Source: Lamellibrachia columna (Eukaryota > Annelida > Polychaeta > Sabellida > Siboglinidae). From it: a stretch of 64,000 bases of DNA. Both the position numbers and the translations under genes were made by a program. Location: assembly GCA_963662155.1 (NCBI GenBank), contig OY759266.1, positions 5,117,026 through 5,181,025 of the forward strand. The letters run 5' to 3'. The notes below the pieces were generated by a model. The model was not told where the DNA came from. It did not search any database and saw nothing but the letters and a program-made list of their open reading frames with translations. This document shows, in pieces, positions 15,476-27,600 of this stretch (within the stretch, counting starts at the first letter, position 1; every line of letters begins with the position of its first letter).

Positions 15476-16690
15476 AAATGGATAAACGTCACTCGGCCGT
15501 TTGTTGATTATGTCGTACCTTTTTGGATGATTATTGCGACTAGTTGCATACAAAGACCACAAAGACATTCCATTTGTTTAAAAGAAAACATCATTTTTTA
15601 ATGACGAACCACAAACAAAAGGCTTGAAAAGTGTAAAGTGTTTTGAACAGTTGCAAGGACTGGATACCGCTCAATATAAGAACGTACCTTTTTTAAAGGT
15701 GTGGTTGTGCGTGTGTCATATGCAGTGCACACAATTGTTATATTGATAAATAAATGCTGTTATTAAAACAGTTAAAAGAAAAACTAAGTTTGAAATGTAT
15801 CTAGGTGTTGGTAATATGATATCCAAGTTTTTCTTTGAAGATTTTTTAGAGATGAAACACATTTGTTTACTCATACATGAAAAAACGTTTATATAATTTT
15901 TTCATTGTGATTTTCCATGAGAACTATTTGTTTTATACGGAAAAGGAAGAAAACAATTTCATTTGCTTTGGGCCATAGTTTTTTGTTTTGTGGAATTTAC
16001 ACATGCTTTATAAACATAAAATATTTTGTAGTGCATATATAGAAATCTGTTTTTCATATTACCACATTGTTCCAATTCTTTCAACTTTTATGCCAAGTCA
16101 GGCTTGTCATAACTCATCCACATACTTTATGAAACACACAAATGCTCGTAGTGAATATATAATGTTAATGTAGCTATTTGAACTCGAATGTTTAACACAT
16201 TTTAATTATTCCTACTTTTATGACAAGATTGGCTTGCCATACATCTTCCATAAAAGGCCAATTATTGTTAAGTGGTCAAGAACGCGGCACGCACCAGCAG
16301 ACGCTCAATAATAATAATAATATATGGTAAGCATGCAAAGTCGGTTTTTTGTCTGGGTACGAATATGATAAAAGTGTTCCGTGTTATATTATATATCAAA
16401 ATATATTTTGCTCAGACAAGACTCTATCCTTATTGTTATAAACATACGCTGTGACGCCTCTAATGCGAGATCAAGCGAGATTTCAATGTGTTGAATTTAG
16501 GAATGGGTTGAATTTGATGCCGGTGGCTACAGCAATCTTGTTTCATCGTGAGCTACCGCACATATCACAACGATTCGTAGTCTTGAACCCGTCGTGGAAC
16601 TAACACGACCTTAGTGGTTTTCCCTCAAACTCATCCAAGTAAAATGGAAGTTTAAAAAAAGTGTTTTCTCCACATTTTACGGAAACAATG
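15476..16690. other. AT-rich non-coding stretch
   Basis: No exon, RNA gene or element end is recognisable. The short frames present have low-complexity composition. Confidence 0.5.
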
Positions 16691-16714
16691 AGCCTACATA
16701 TTAACCATGTTGTA

Positions 16715-17577
16715 TGTTTTCAGTAGTAGGATAGAGGGGGTGAGGAGGACAACGAGGGTGTTTGAGGGGGGTTCGATAGTCAGGATGACTGACAGAGCGC
16801 TAAACAAGGGAACGACGTGGTGGTTTGCTTCCCAGGGGCAAACATAGAGGCTATCATAGAGAGGGTGGAAAAAATCGTGGGTCCAGGCAAGGCCCAATGG
16901 AGGTTCTATTTTAGTACACATAGGGGCTAACAATGCAGAGAGGGAGAGTACAGCCACCAGTCAGTTAGGAAATACAGGCAGTTAGAAGAACTAAGCAGAC
17001 ACGGGTTGAGCAAATAATTATGTCAGGGATTCTACCGGTAATGGGTAGCAGGGGTCAGAGATATCAAAATTGCCAGAGGATGGCAATTAACACATTAGTT
17101 CAGCAGCTATGTAGTGAAGTGGAAGTTGGATTTATAGGGATGTTTTGTTGGGAGGGCTGATATGTGCATGAGGACTGAGCCTCATCTTAGACTTTGTGGA
17201 AAGGGTGCAGCAGTGTTTGCTGATGAACTATCAGCAGCAGCCGACAGTGACATGGGAAGCCTAACAACTATTTTTGGTAGCAAACATTGTTTAAACTAGC
17301 AGCGAAGTGGGGTTACCTACAGCTGCCTCAAACAGGACAAGAGGCCACTAGTACACACAAACCTGTAACAAAATGTCTGAAAAAAATTTCTGAAGCTGGT
17401 TATAAATGCGAATGTTTAAATGCAAGGAGCATCGAAAATAAGAAAAACAAATTAAACAATATGGCAGAAGATATTAACCCTCACATAATTGGTATAACCG
17501 AATGATGGGCCAACAAAGACATCAGATGCTGACAGGGTACGTAATGTTTAGGAGAGATCGAATAGGAGGGGGGTGTC

Positions 17578-17659
<82 letters not shown>

Positions 17660-18235
17660 AATATGTTCAGGCTTACGAAATAAAATTAGAAAGAGAAGCA
17701 AATTGCGATGAAGCTGTTTGGTGCAATATAGTTACTGGACATTCGATATTAACTATTGGATTAGTTTACCGAAGTCCAAACATGAACGAAGAGGATAGCA
17801 ATAAAAAATACAAAATGCTATAAAGGAAGTGAGTAAAGGGGAATGCATCATAATTTGAGATTTTAGCCACGGACACATACAATGTAAATCTCTAGAGAGA
17901 ACATAGGGTGAGGACCAACAGTTTCTACTATTAATTCAGGATAGTTTCCTTCCTCAACATGTGCTAGAACCAACCAGGGGAGAGAATGTATTATATTTAG
18001 TTTTGTCTTCACAAAATGAGTTAGTGGACAATGTCAAAATTAGCCATTGGGTAACAGCAAAGACAATATATAGTAATTTAAGGTCTTTGGTAACAGTGAT
18101 TATAATCAAATACATTTTGACATCAAAGTAAAATCAGAAAGTACAAATAAAAAAATATAGAAATAATTTTCACAAAGGTAAATATAAAGATATGAGAAAA
18201 TACTTAGCAAAGCTAGATTTGAATAAGATGCGAAG
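16715..18235 (+). pseudogene. Decayed CR1 LINE copy (ORF1 end plus endonuclease start)
   Basis: The order of landmarks follows the better copy at 35074-38937. EGVRRTTRVFEGGSIVRMTD, VVVCFPGANIEAI and GKGAAVFADELSAAADSD come from the SGNH-esterase ORF1. CLNARSIENKKNKLNNMAED and IIGITE come from the AP endonuclease, followed by ETNCDEAVWC-like, IGLVYRSPN and MRKYLAKLD blocks. There are many stops and frameshifts, and a long (TA)n has grown inside the endonuclease. The homology stops at about 18235, well before the reverse transcriptase, so the 3' part was lost by deletion rather than by ordinary 5' truncation. Confidence 0.85.
17579..17657. repeat. (TA)n microsatellite inside the CR1 remnant
   Basis: About 39 TA units replace the codons for ILYVKES of the intact family copy. 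The short AT-rich coding segment GTTATTTTATATG in the related copy shows the likely seed. Confidence 0.95.
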
Positions 18236-18803
18236 GAATGTGTATAATAATGCTATCAACTCATGCATTGAGGATCTGAAAACTGAAATCCTGTCATTCA
18301 TGACAGTATCTTATGATTTCTTTATATTGCCACTTGCCAGCGGGTTAATGAAGGGTTCCAGACTGGCTTTAATAGAAACATCAAAGATATTTTCAACTGT
18401 TTACAGACCTGGGAAGTTAGCCCTTTTACACCCATGAAAAGACACTTATTGGCAGGCTACTAATCAGAGATCAATGACCACTGACCAACACTACAAAGCA
18501 TAGGCAAGCTAGCTGTAGCCAAATGTGTGAAAATGGTTTCCCACTTGCCAGTATAAATATGTGTTGCCTAACATGCATCATCAGAACAGTGTGCAACAGT
18601 CATAGTGTACAGGTCGGTCAATATGCCCCCTGTAAAGTCGTCTGTCTTGGAACATTTTCTGAAACTTAGCAAAGGAAAGGATGGAACCTGTCGGAAACTG
18701 TATGAATGTACATTACACATGTATGATAGTCATAATGATTATGCAAAGAATAATGACATGCTACATGCACATTAATCTTTCATTGTTGACTTTTGTCATT
18801 ATG

Positions 18804-18970
18804 TGGAATTGGAGCGGGAGCGGGAATTGGAATTGAACGATTTTGAAAGGAATTGGAATTGGAATTACTAAAAAGAATTGCAAAAAAAGGAATTGGAATT
18901 GAATGAAAAGGAATTGGAGCGGAATTGGAGCGGAATTGGAGCGGAATTGGAATTGATTGAAAGGAATTGA
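18804..18970. repeat. GGAATT/GGAGC degenerate simple repeat
   Basis: Runs of GGAATTGGAATT and GGAGCGGAATT occupy the segment. Confidence 0.9.
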
Positions 18971-19586
18971 CCCCAGCCCTGATAGACAGGGGTGTTCACG
19001 CCAGAGGCAGATGTCAATAAATCGGGTTTCCTTTTCCTCTGACCAAATGTCTGCCGTCTTTATTCTAGCGCTGTATTTTGTACGGCTGCAAGTAACATGA
19101 CTAACTCATGTGTATGATTGGCTAAAAGTCTACGATCGTCGCCAACTCGTCGGCGACGATCGTAAAATGCCGCACACTGCAAGACGATGTAAGAAGATGT
19201 AAGACTGTCAAAGACAAATCGTCGTAGATTTTGAACATGTTCAGTTTCTACGACGATCCACGGCGCGACGAAAAACCTGTCTTAGACCCGTCTTAAAGTG
19301 CTGCACACTATTCGACAATTCGTCGGCGAACATCGCGTCTCTTCGTGTAGCGTGCGACGGGCTTAAGCGGTTATGAATGATTGTGTCATGACCTTGGCTT
19401 ATATGTTTATGTAATGAGACATTTCTTTTAATAAAACATCCCCACAGGATTATAGAGATTGTCTGAAGTACAACGAGAACATATCATTATACATGTAAGT
19501 AATTAAGTTTAATTGTAATACCCCAATTTTTAAAATCAATTATGCATTATAAATTTGTAAAAAATGTAGACGATTTTTTCGGAATA

Positions 19587-21676
19587 ATTCCTTTCATAGA
19601 GACACTTATATACAAGAGGCACCGAGGTTGAAAGGGGAGGGCAAACTATGTCAAATCAAATTGTTTATATCAAACTGTGATGATTTAACATAATATAATT
19701 CAGGGTTTTTGTTAAGAGCCGGAACCCGGGTAATTTACCCGGCTATACATAATTGTTAAAATGTACATCGTTTGCCACAATTGGTCACATAATTGTCCTG
19801 CTTTAGTGTTTGTTAAGGGGGGTTATTCAAGGTTGATTTGATAGCACTTGCCTCTTTATGTCACACATTTTTTTCAAAAGGAAGCAAGTGACACTAAGTT
19901 ACCAAATAATCAACGTCATAAACAGTATAGTAACTTAGGCAAGAATCGTTGTGCCAAGCCAGTCGCTATACGAAATAGAATATGCTGTTTTCACAAAATC
20001 AGAAGAAATTTTTGCCTCAGACAGCCATATATTCTAAATCACTAACAATTATTTCATCGTTGCAGTGCAAACCAGTTGTTAGAAAAGTTGTTTAGAAAAA
20101 AACGATTATCGAACGACACAAATTATATTATGTACGAGTCTATAACCTAGTCCTATGGCTAGGGCCTAGTCTATAACCTAGTCCTATGGCTAGGGCCTAG
20201 GCTATAACCTAGTCCTATGGCTAGGGCCTAGGCTATAACCTAGTCCTATGGCTAGGGCCTAGGCTATAACCTAGTCCTATGGCTAGGGCCTAGGCTATAA
20301 CCTAGTCCTATGGCTAGGGCCTAGGCTATAACAAATGATGCAGCAACCAGTACACAAGTAATTTATTATCAATACACATAGTCAAATAGTCCGTCATCGT
20401 CACTTGATTCCATTTGCCATTTTCATAACAGTATGGTGTCAGACTAGATCACTAGCAGGGTTCGCCACACGCCAGCAGCATTAGGCAGTCAATCGTCATA
20501 CAATTTTTTTCTGTCTGGCTTTTGCTGTTGTATAGGCGAAGGATTCCCTCGTCAAAAACATACGCATTTTCATGAAACCTTACAAACATGCTATAAACAG
20601 AGCAATAAACACATATTTCATGTGTGTATGCATTCTTATATGTATATCAATAAAGTTACCTGAAAATAACCATGTCAAAGTGAAAGTATTACCTTTTTGT
20701 CAGAACGCATGAGTTTCTGACATTTGACAGATTACCGGATGTTGTGTGAGCGCGATTACAAAACGAGAATATCGTAGGACAACGTAAGGTTACGCTAATA
20801 ATTGCCGTCTGTTGGCCATAGAGTTGCATCATTAATCATCCCCCTATAAACTACTAACTTGCTAACGGGTGTTTTATTTATGTCTGTGCTGCTGGCCCAC
20901 TCTGGTCTCATTCTACACGAAATCGCGTTAGATCATGTGACCCAAGGGCAACATCACGTGCACAGTATGGCGGCTATTCATGAAATCTTTTCTATGTGAC
21001 CGATAAATATAGTAATTATTTGGAGCACATTTCTTCTGCTTCTTGACGCACATGTGAAACGGTTAATGCGTGTCGATTTTAAAACCTAAGTTATTAGTTC
21101 CGTAGCCATTTGGCTACGGAAAGCCAAAATCGTCGTGTACGTTTTTCACGGGCGCGACTTCCGCCCCAAGCTCAATGATCGGGCGATTCTGCCTACAGCA
21201 GCATACGCTGACCAGTTCCGTAAAACTCTGGCAATAATGGAATATTCAGACGCTATTTAAGGATAATGTTGGCCAAGTTCATTGACTAATATTTCGGGAT
21301 ATGCTTTAACAAACGTTACCTTTTCTTTTAAGTTTGCTTTTAAAAAATACAACCGGCCCTGTTTTTCTGCCACATGTCGTGATCATCAACGATCGCTGAC
21401 CTGTCTGTGGGACGTCGACGCTGCAATGTTTAATGCAAAAGCGGGTCGGTCATTAGTCAACGCGAGGGATAATAAAAAGCGGCCTTCCTCTACGATAGCC
21501 AGGTACATGGACCGCCATAGCCGGGTGAATTACCCGGGTCCCGGCTCTTAACAAAAACCCTGAATTATATTACGTTAAATCATCACAGTTTGATACAAAC
21601 AATTTGATTTGACATAGTTTGTCCTCCCCTTTCAATCTCGGTGCCTTTTGTTTATAAGTGTCTCTATGAAAGGAAT
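19587..21676. mobile_element. Element with 160-bp terminal inverted repeats, 2.09 kb
   Basis: The left arm 19587-19746 and the right arm 21517-21676 are reverse complements over 160 bp with only about ten differences. They start ATTCCTTTCATAGAGACACT and pass through CAGGGTTTTTGTTAAGAGCC and CCGGGTAATTTACCCGGCTA. The 1.77-kb interior has no transposase I can recognise. It holds a 31-bp tandem repeat (20140-20331) and a segment also found at 8180-8340. I see no clear target-site duplication. The inner CAGGG..CCCTG borders recall hAT ends, so a small element nested in a larger foldback is possible. The right end is 117 bp from the ATG at 21794. Confidence 0.85.
20140..20331. repeat. 31-bp tandem repeat, six copies
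   Basis: Units start CTATAACCTAGTCCTATGGC at 20140, 20171, 20202, 20233, 20264 and 20295. They are nearly identical and contain the palindromes CCTAGG and TAGGGCCTA. Confidence 0.97.
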
Positions 21677-21677
21677 G

Positions 21678-21742
21678 CATACGCACACGCACACGCACAC
21701 ACACACACAAGGCACGCACGCACGCACGCACGCACGCACGCG
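21678..21742. repeat. CACA/CACG microsatellite
   Basis: A mixed CA and CACG run joins the right arm of the long-TIR element to the 5' flank of the Thr-rich exon. Confidence 0.95.
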
Positions 21743-21793
21743 TACACAAATGGACGGTGTGTAGTCGATTGTGCGTCGGTTGGTCCGCAGGCT

Positions 21794-22313
21794 ATGGGGG
21801 ACAAGGCGGCGCCGGCACGCGATGAAGGCACCTCGTCGTCACCTAGAGTCGGGTCGGCTGAAACAAGTACGACTGCGAACGTGATAACAACTACTGCCGG
21901 TGATTCAGCAGCGAGAACAACTACAACTTCGGCAACAACAACACTGGTTTCGGCAGCAGCAGCAACAACAACAACATCTACACCCGCAACGGAGGCGACA
22001 ACTACACCAGCTGTAGCAGCAACGACAACAACAACAACATCTACACACGCAACGGAGGCGACAACTACACCAGCTGTAGCAGAAACGACATCAACAACCA
22101 CTACACCAGTAGCTCCGCCAACAGCAACGACGGTCGCCCCAGAGGAGCTGGCGGCGGGAGAGGAACCCTCGAGGGATACTGGGCAAAATAAGACTCCAGC
22201 GTCGAAGGGGAAAGCTGAAGTGTCAATGTTGGTAGAGGTACTGGGAGAGGAACTAGTTGGGAAGAACAAGAAGGTGTTGACGAATAGTCTCTGCACCAAC
22301 AACAACATTGTCG
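21794..22313 (+). CDS. Candidate alternative first exon of the nucleoredoxin-like gene (Thr/Ala-rich N-terminus)
   Basis: From ATG 21794 (G at +4) the frame gives 173 codons and ends in phase 1 at G|GTGAGT. Residues of roughly 15-115 are Thr/Ala/Ser/Pro-rich, with a tandem duplication of about 60 bp (21974-22090). No signal peptide precedes them, so mucin-type glycosylation is unlikely. The last 35 codons (KGKAEVSMLVEVLGEELVGK, then KKVLTNSLCTNNNIV and a split Gly) correspond to the start of a nucleoredoxin module and to the product of the exon at 28509-28590. Joined to 31636-31841 and 33407-33547 it would give 288 residues. No other matching WCPPC exon lies between. It may instead be the stump of a tandem duplicate gene. 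Because CCGCAG precedes the ATG, it could also be an internal exon starting at 21791. Confidence 0.65.
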
Positions 22314-23790
22314 GTGAGTTACGCATGTCGTTATGTAAGCAAAATGAATGTTGGTCAGATGGTCATTTTATGACAAGATTTGCCCGAACAAGCTCATTTC
22401 AACATTGGTTTGGCAAGAAGGTGTTTGCCTCGTATACGACAATAAGTGACTGTACAACTATCGGTTGTCTCACCCTTTTGAATATCGATGTCATGAGTGC
22501 CTCCCTGAAGTCTCACTTCTGACACCCCGCCGGAGAGGAAAGCGTTTTTGAGACTACACTAAATCTTCTTAGTACGATTTTCATTCCCCGACGTTTTTGT
22601 ACGCAATGGCGTTCACGTTAATAGACAAAAAAGCCTAGTGGATTGTCGGTGACTTCGTACAGATTGCATATTTATGTATTTCAACCGTAGCATATAAACG
22701 CCATCGATCATTAAATTGTCTACGGGACGTTATTCGCCACACTAAATACCAGTCAGCAATAATCAAGTACTTCTGGAATCAGCGCCTCCTGATAGGTTTG
22801 ACAATCACTGATCTTATGCAAAAGGCCTTTCCGTGTATTTCTTTCAGCTGGTAGCAAAACCTATTACCCATGACTCCCAAAAAGAATTTTGTATGCATCT
22901 GAGGTGATTCTTACGGACATTCAAATGACTCTGTGTTTGTCTAGAAGTGGCACACAGGTTGCGAATTTCGTTTCAGCAGCATTTAGCCAACTGGTCTTGA
23001 TACATTCTGAATGTGCAGATGTGATTTCTTGTCTTTGTAGTTCCTGTGCACTTTTGTCGGCGAAGTGATATTTCTTATGAATAAGCATGAACATGTAGTA
23101 TATTATACGATGGGCATGACATATTGTCGGTTACTAATATTCAAGACATTCGTATGCCGTAAGGAAAAGAAACATTTACTGAAGACCAGGAATGGAAGCC
23201 CAAGGACATCAGCCGGAGTCCGAGGAAGAGGATGCAGCGCTAAGCACTAAGAGGGAAACGAAATCAGTTGGTATCGTAGAGAAGGGATGTAGCATCAAAA
23301 ACCAAAAAGGGGGCCAACGTGTGCGTCTTGGGAAAGGACGCAGCGCCGAACAGGAGGAGGATACATTAAAGCTGTGTACTAATGACTAAGAATAAGATCC
23401 GAGGCAAGATCGGCCGCTTCCCTGGAGCCTGCCAGGGCTGCTTCAGGCTTGGGACCAGCTGTGCAGACAGTGCATGGGTCCAGCGTATGCTGGTGTCTGT
23501 GGTTATATCCAAACACAGGAACTTCCACAACACGGATATTGACATGTTGCGGACTTGTTGACATGTTGCGACACCTCAAGCAATCAAATATTCTAAATGT
23601 ACTACACCAAGCTTGTTGCAACTTCGATGAGCTACGAGTATTGAGACTATTGCTGACATACACCAGGTTGATGGTATCCGTCAAGACAGTACAGTCTGCA
23701 GAGTTGGCTCGTCGCAGAATAGTGTTCGATTCCGTGGGAAAGATAAATGGAAGAAGAGGCAAATATTGGGCTCCGCAACTCCCCCAACGT
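22314..23790. other. Intron-like/intergenic stretch with no supported exon
   Basis: Frames at 23192-23389 and 23449-23931 are open but show no recognisable domain, and overlapping frames of similar length exist on the other strand. I leave them uncalled. Confidence 0.45.
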
Positions 23791-23794
23791 GGTT

Positions 23795-23848
23795 GCCCAG
23801 CCGTGGGAAACATCCCAGTCCTTCTGGGATGTTTCCCACGGGCTGGGC
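23795..23848. repeat. Near-perfect hairpin (24/25-bp arms, 5-nt loop)
   Basis: The left arm 23795-23818 (GCCCAGCCGTGGGAAACATC then CCAG) and the right arm 23824-23848 pair along their whole length except for one unpaired C, around the loop TCCTT. Confidence 0.9.
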
Positions 23849-23989
23849 TTTCGTGGATCGTCGATTGGAGCATAAAACTAAGCTTGTACAATGCAACCTA
23901 TGTACCTACCACTGGTGTTGTACAACTATAACGGCTGGGCAGCTCTGGTGGCAGTACTGAACAAGCTCGATGTCTGCCACTGCTCGTAT

Positions 23990-24270
23990 GTTCGTACCAT
24001 CATCACCCGGCATCGTTGGCCAGACAGTATAATGTCCAACGACGTATGTTCGTACCATCACCCGGCATCGTTGGCCAGACAGTATAATGTCCAACGACGT
24101 ATGTTCGTACCATCATCACCCGGCATCGTTGGCCAGACAGTATAATGTCCAACGACGTATGTTCGTACCATCACCCGGCATCGTTGGCCAGACAGTATAA
24201 TGTCCAACGACGTATGTTCGTACCATCACCCGGCATCGTTGGCCAGACAGTATAATGTCCAACGACGCAC
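23990..24270. repeat. 55/58-bp minisatellite, five copies
   Basis: Units start GTTCGTACCATCA at 23990, 24048, 24103, 24161 and 24216. They alternate between 58 and 55 bp because of an optional extra ATC triplet. Frames on both strands remain open across it and are artefacts. Confidence 0.96.
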
Positions 24271-24274
24271 TATG

Positions 24275-25050
24275 CAACATGTGCAATACAGTTCTGATAT
24301 CCGTGTGTACGGCGGCCACGTGCTACCGATGGCAGAAGATATGCATGCACAAATAGTTCTTGGATTTACCATGCTAGCTGCTAACCAATATAAAGCCCGG
24401 ATAGGACGCCACTGCACAAACCCGTTAGGTGTGCTGCGGATCGACTTCAAAGAAGTAGGCCTAGGTACAGCCAAATCAAGGGAAAACGTGGTAACTAAGG
24501 ACTTAGGCTGAGGAATTAATTTCTATTCCTCTCGATCAATTCATTGCATGTTCACTGCAGTGCCAAATGTTAAGGAGAATTTAACTAGTAAAAGAAAATA
24601 CGTTACGCATTGCTCCATTGAAAGCTATAATTACCGGAGTGTTGTTATAGCAACATAGTTATAGCGGCATTCCGTCCACTACGACCTGGTCCACCGGTAC
24701 AGGCGAACATGTCATTGAGTAGCAATTATATGAGTTAATCAAGTTCCGATTATGTAATTACTGGTCCACTCTAGCGTATTAGATTATATAATCCGCCATC
24801 ACGTCGAATGTGTGGTATTCAAGTTCCGGAATAGGCTAGAAAGATAGAATTCGTCGGAGCCTAGCTCTCAACATTGGGCAAAATGTTGCCCCTTGTGCCT
24901 CGGACGACAACGACGACGTAAACCAAGAGTAGCCTAATCAGCAGTACAGCAGGAGTGATGAACCGCTCCCAGTGCCTGGCTGTGACCAATCTCGGGGCCT
25001 ACTTCATATGATATTCTGTAAAGGCCGCCTGATGCAATCATGTGTGTTAT
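24275..25050. other. No supported gene
   Basis: A frame continuing to 24511 shows no domain I recognise. The rest is unremarkable intron or intergenic sequence. Confidence 0.45.
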
Positions 25051-25057
25051 CTATTAC

Positions 25058-25180
25058 AGGTGTGGTTCTTGAGAAAAATGCTTAGTGTATCGTGGACAGA
25101 AGAGAAAGGTAATGAAGACATTCTTAGAACAGCAAACGGTAAAGATCATGCGCAGTATGTCTTAATGTTGCAAGCTGGAG
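25058..25180 (+). mobile_element. Short LINE reverse-transcriptase C-terminal scrap
   Basis: The frame VWFLRKMLSVSWTEEKGNED and ILRTANGK resembles the common LINE C-terminal motif RRMLRISWTxxxxNEEVL. It is only about 40 codons long and is followed by stops. Confidence 0.5.
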
Positions 25181-26337
25181 ATCATCTGCCTATAAATCTC
25201 CAAGACTTGGTGTTGTAGCTGTATCCGATGATAGGTCGTTCCAGCTGACTAAGGCACGGGATATGACGCTGAACTATATGAATTGTGTGGTAACTGAAGG
25301 GAGCTGAAAAACTGGAATATTGTTATCACCGTTATCACTTCTTTATGTCCGAGAGGGTATCGCAGTCTATAAAAGTTATAGATACAAATGGGTTATATTA
25401 TGTTATTCTCCGTTATTATGACTAGTCAGTTAGCAACCAACGTGCTGACCGTTTGTTAATCTTTTATGTTGTTTACTCTGTTCTGCCTCTTTGCTCTCTT
25501 TATAAAAGGTCGTTTTACTGGTTTCTATTAAACAAGTCACCATCTGGAGGTTTGGGGTATGCTTATTGTGCACTGCAATAGAGCTTAATGTTGTTTTCGT
25601 CTAATGCGTGACACAGGTAACACCAACAGGTAACACCTGCTGATAATATCTGCGTGACTGCAGGTAAATTAAGTAGCAAAGGTGTTGTTCCTTGTTGCAT
25701 AATATGCATATACACACACGCACGCACACACATAATTAGCCAGACGGCGTCATGGTTCCTGTAATGGTTCCAGTTGTAAGACAAACAACTGTTGACAGCA
25801 GACAGTTCCATGACTATACTTTAAATATATTTTTAATGTGATGTTCATGCCCTACGCCTTTCCATTGAGTTCAACTATGATTTATTTCACGTACGATGTT
25901 CTCTATGACCAAGTATAAATTTATACGATAGCAATTTGTAAAATTGTAACAATGTGGTGTATAATCCAACTACCAATCGCTTCTTGTAGTCGTTGTGTTA
26001 ATATGGAAGGAGCTCACACGCATTCCTCGTACAATACATGTATTCATTAGCTAGGTTATTCTGCCTTACCGGCCACTGCAAGCAGTTTGAAGCAACATGC
26101 TGCTAAGTAACTCCTTGGACATTTTACGTATCAAGAAATCGATCTAAGGCATATTCACAAGAGCCGGTCTCCGTAGCAATCAGTTCGCGTCAGAATTAGA
26201 CACAGTAATTGTTGCATCTGTGTCTCCGTTCACACCTCACGCTGTCTTGGCGGAGTGTCAGATGGCAGCGTCGGAGTACAAATAGGTCTGACCACATTGA
26301 CGGATGGTTTGCAGCCAATTAGGTCTGATGATGAAAA

Positions 26338-26388
26338 CGGTTGAAAATTGGTTGGACTCTCGATAGGCCAATGGTTCCCTTGTTTATG
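26338..26388 (+). mobile_element. CR1 3'-UTR scrap
   Basis: GTTGGACTCTCGATAGGCCA followed by ATGGTTCCCTTGT matches the 3' UTR of the CR1 copies at 35074-38937, 48322-48643 and 63605-63760. Confidence 0.75.
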
Positions 26389-26759
26389 ACACGTGGAACT
26401 TGTTAATTGCTGTGGGTGGTAATCCTGCGGAAGGTTATTAGCCTCAATTACTCAAAATTAACGCCACAAAATCATTGATGACACAACGATCAAACAGTTA
26501 AAACACATTTTGTATAATTGTTTGTTTGGAAGAGCGTGATTTTTTTTAACATGACAAAATAAAATTCCGTATGGATAACTAATTTGCCCCAGACATTCCG
26601 TGCTCTAAATACACTATAACTATTATGCGTATTGCTTATATACAGAGAAGTTGCGTTGGGAGTTGTGAGGTGGTTGTATCGAGGTAGGAGAGGAGAGGTC
26701 ATACTGGTGGAAGCAACGTATAGGAGGAAGCAAACAGCAGTGATGAAATTTGAGTCATT

Positions 26760-27600
26760 TTTTTTTTGAAGTCAGATGCGCTTGGAGTGCGTGGAAATGT
26801 GGAAGAATGGGAAGTATTGAGGAAGATATTGTATGCTGACGATCTAGCAGTAGTGACAGATAGTTAGGAGGAGCTGCAGAAGACATTGCTAGAATGGCAT
26901 ACAATTTTCAGAAAGCATAGTCTCCAAATGAATCCAGATAAGACCGAGGAGATGTGGACGGGGGATCGGGGTGTGGACCTATATAGATAGTTATGTGGGG
27001 AAAGATGATCAAGCAAGTTGATAGTACATATCGTGTACTGGGGGGTGGACGGATTAATTAGTAGGGACGTGCGTAGGATGGTGCAAGGTGGACGGACAAT
27101 AGAGAGGAGATTGGTATTTAATATGTGGGACAGAAAGGTGAAGAAACATCTAAAAGGAATATGTTGGAATGATGGGCACATGTGATAACGGCTTGTGTAT
27201 GGGTTGGGGACAGTTGCATCGACAAAGAGACAGGAGGAGAAGCAGAGAACAACTGGGTTCGGAGGAATGTAGAGTGAAACGAAATGACAGTAGAATTGTG
27301 GAAGAACATTGGAATGAAAATAAAACATGAAAAGGAAGTCTGTAGTTGGGAGCAGACTACGACAGGCAGGACATATTCAAAGACTGAGTGAGGAGAGGTT
27401 GACAAAAATAGCGTGTAAACCAGAAGAGGGTGGTAGAACGAAAAGAGGAAGACCAACATTAAGGATGGATAATGTGACGAGGTCTGGAAAATGAAGGGGC
27501 GAGCAGCAGAGAATGGGAGTGGATGGCAGAAGATCGAGAGAGATGGAGACAAGCCGTCGAGAGGGTTGAAAAAAATTCGTGATGTGGCCTCCACCCCACA
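26760..27600 (+). mobile_element. LINE reverse-transcriptase C-terminal half, decayed
   Basis: The + strand encodes LRKILYADDLAVVTDS with the catalytic YADD box, then EELQKTLLEWHTIF and SLQMNPDKTE. After many frameshifts come AGHIQRLSEERLTKIA, then KGRAAENGSGWQKIERDGDK. These are the palm and C-terminal parts of an animal LINE reverse transcriptase. The open minus-strand frames across the same DNA are shadows. Confidence 0.8.

Noticed and set aside
23379..23931. Overlapping 160- and 170-codon frames on opposite strands
   Set aside because: No domain, no splice support and equal quality on both strands. Part of the openness comes from the hairpin at 23795-23848.
24200..24511. 103-codon frame after the 55/58-bp repeat
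   Set aside because: It starts inside the tandem repeat, and the non-repeat part shows no recognisable family.
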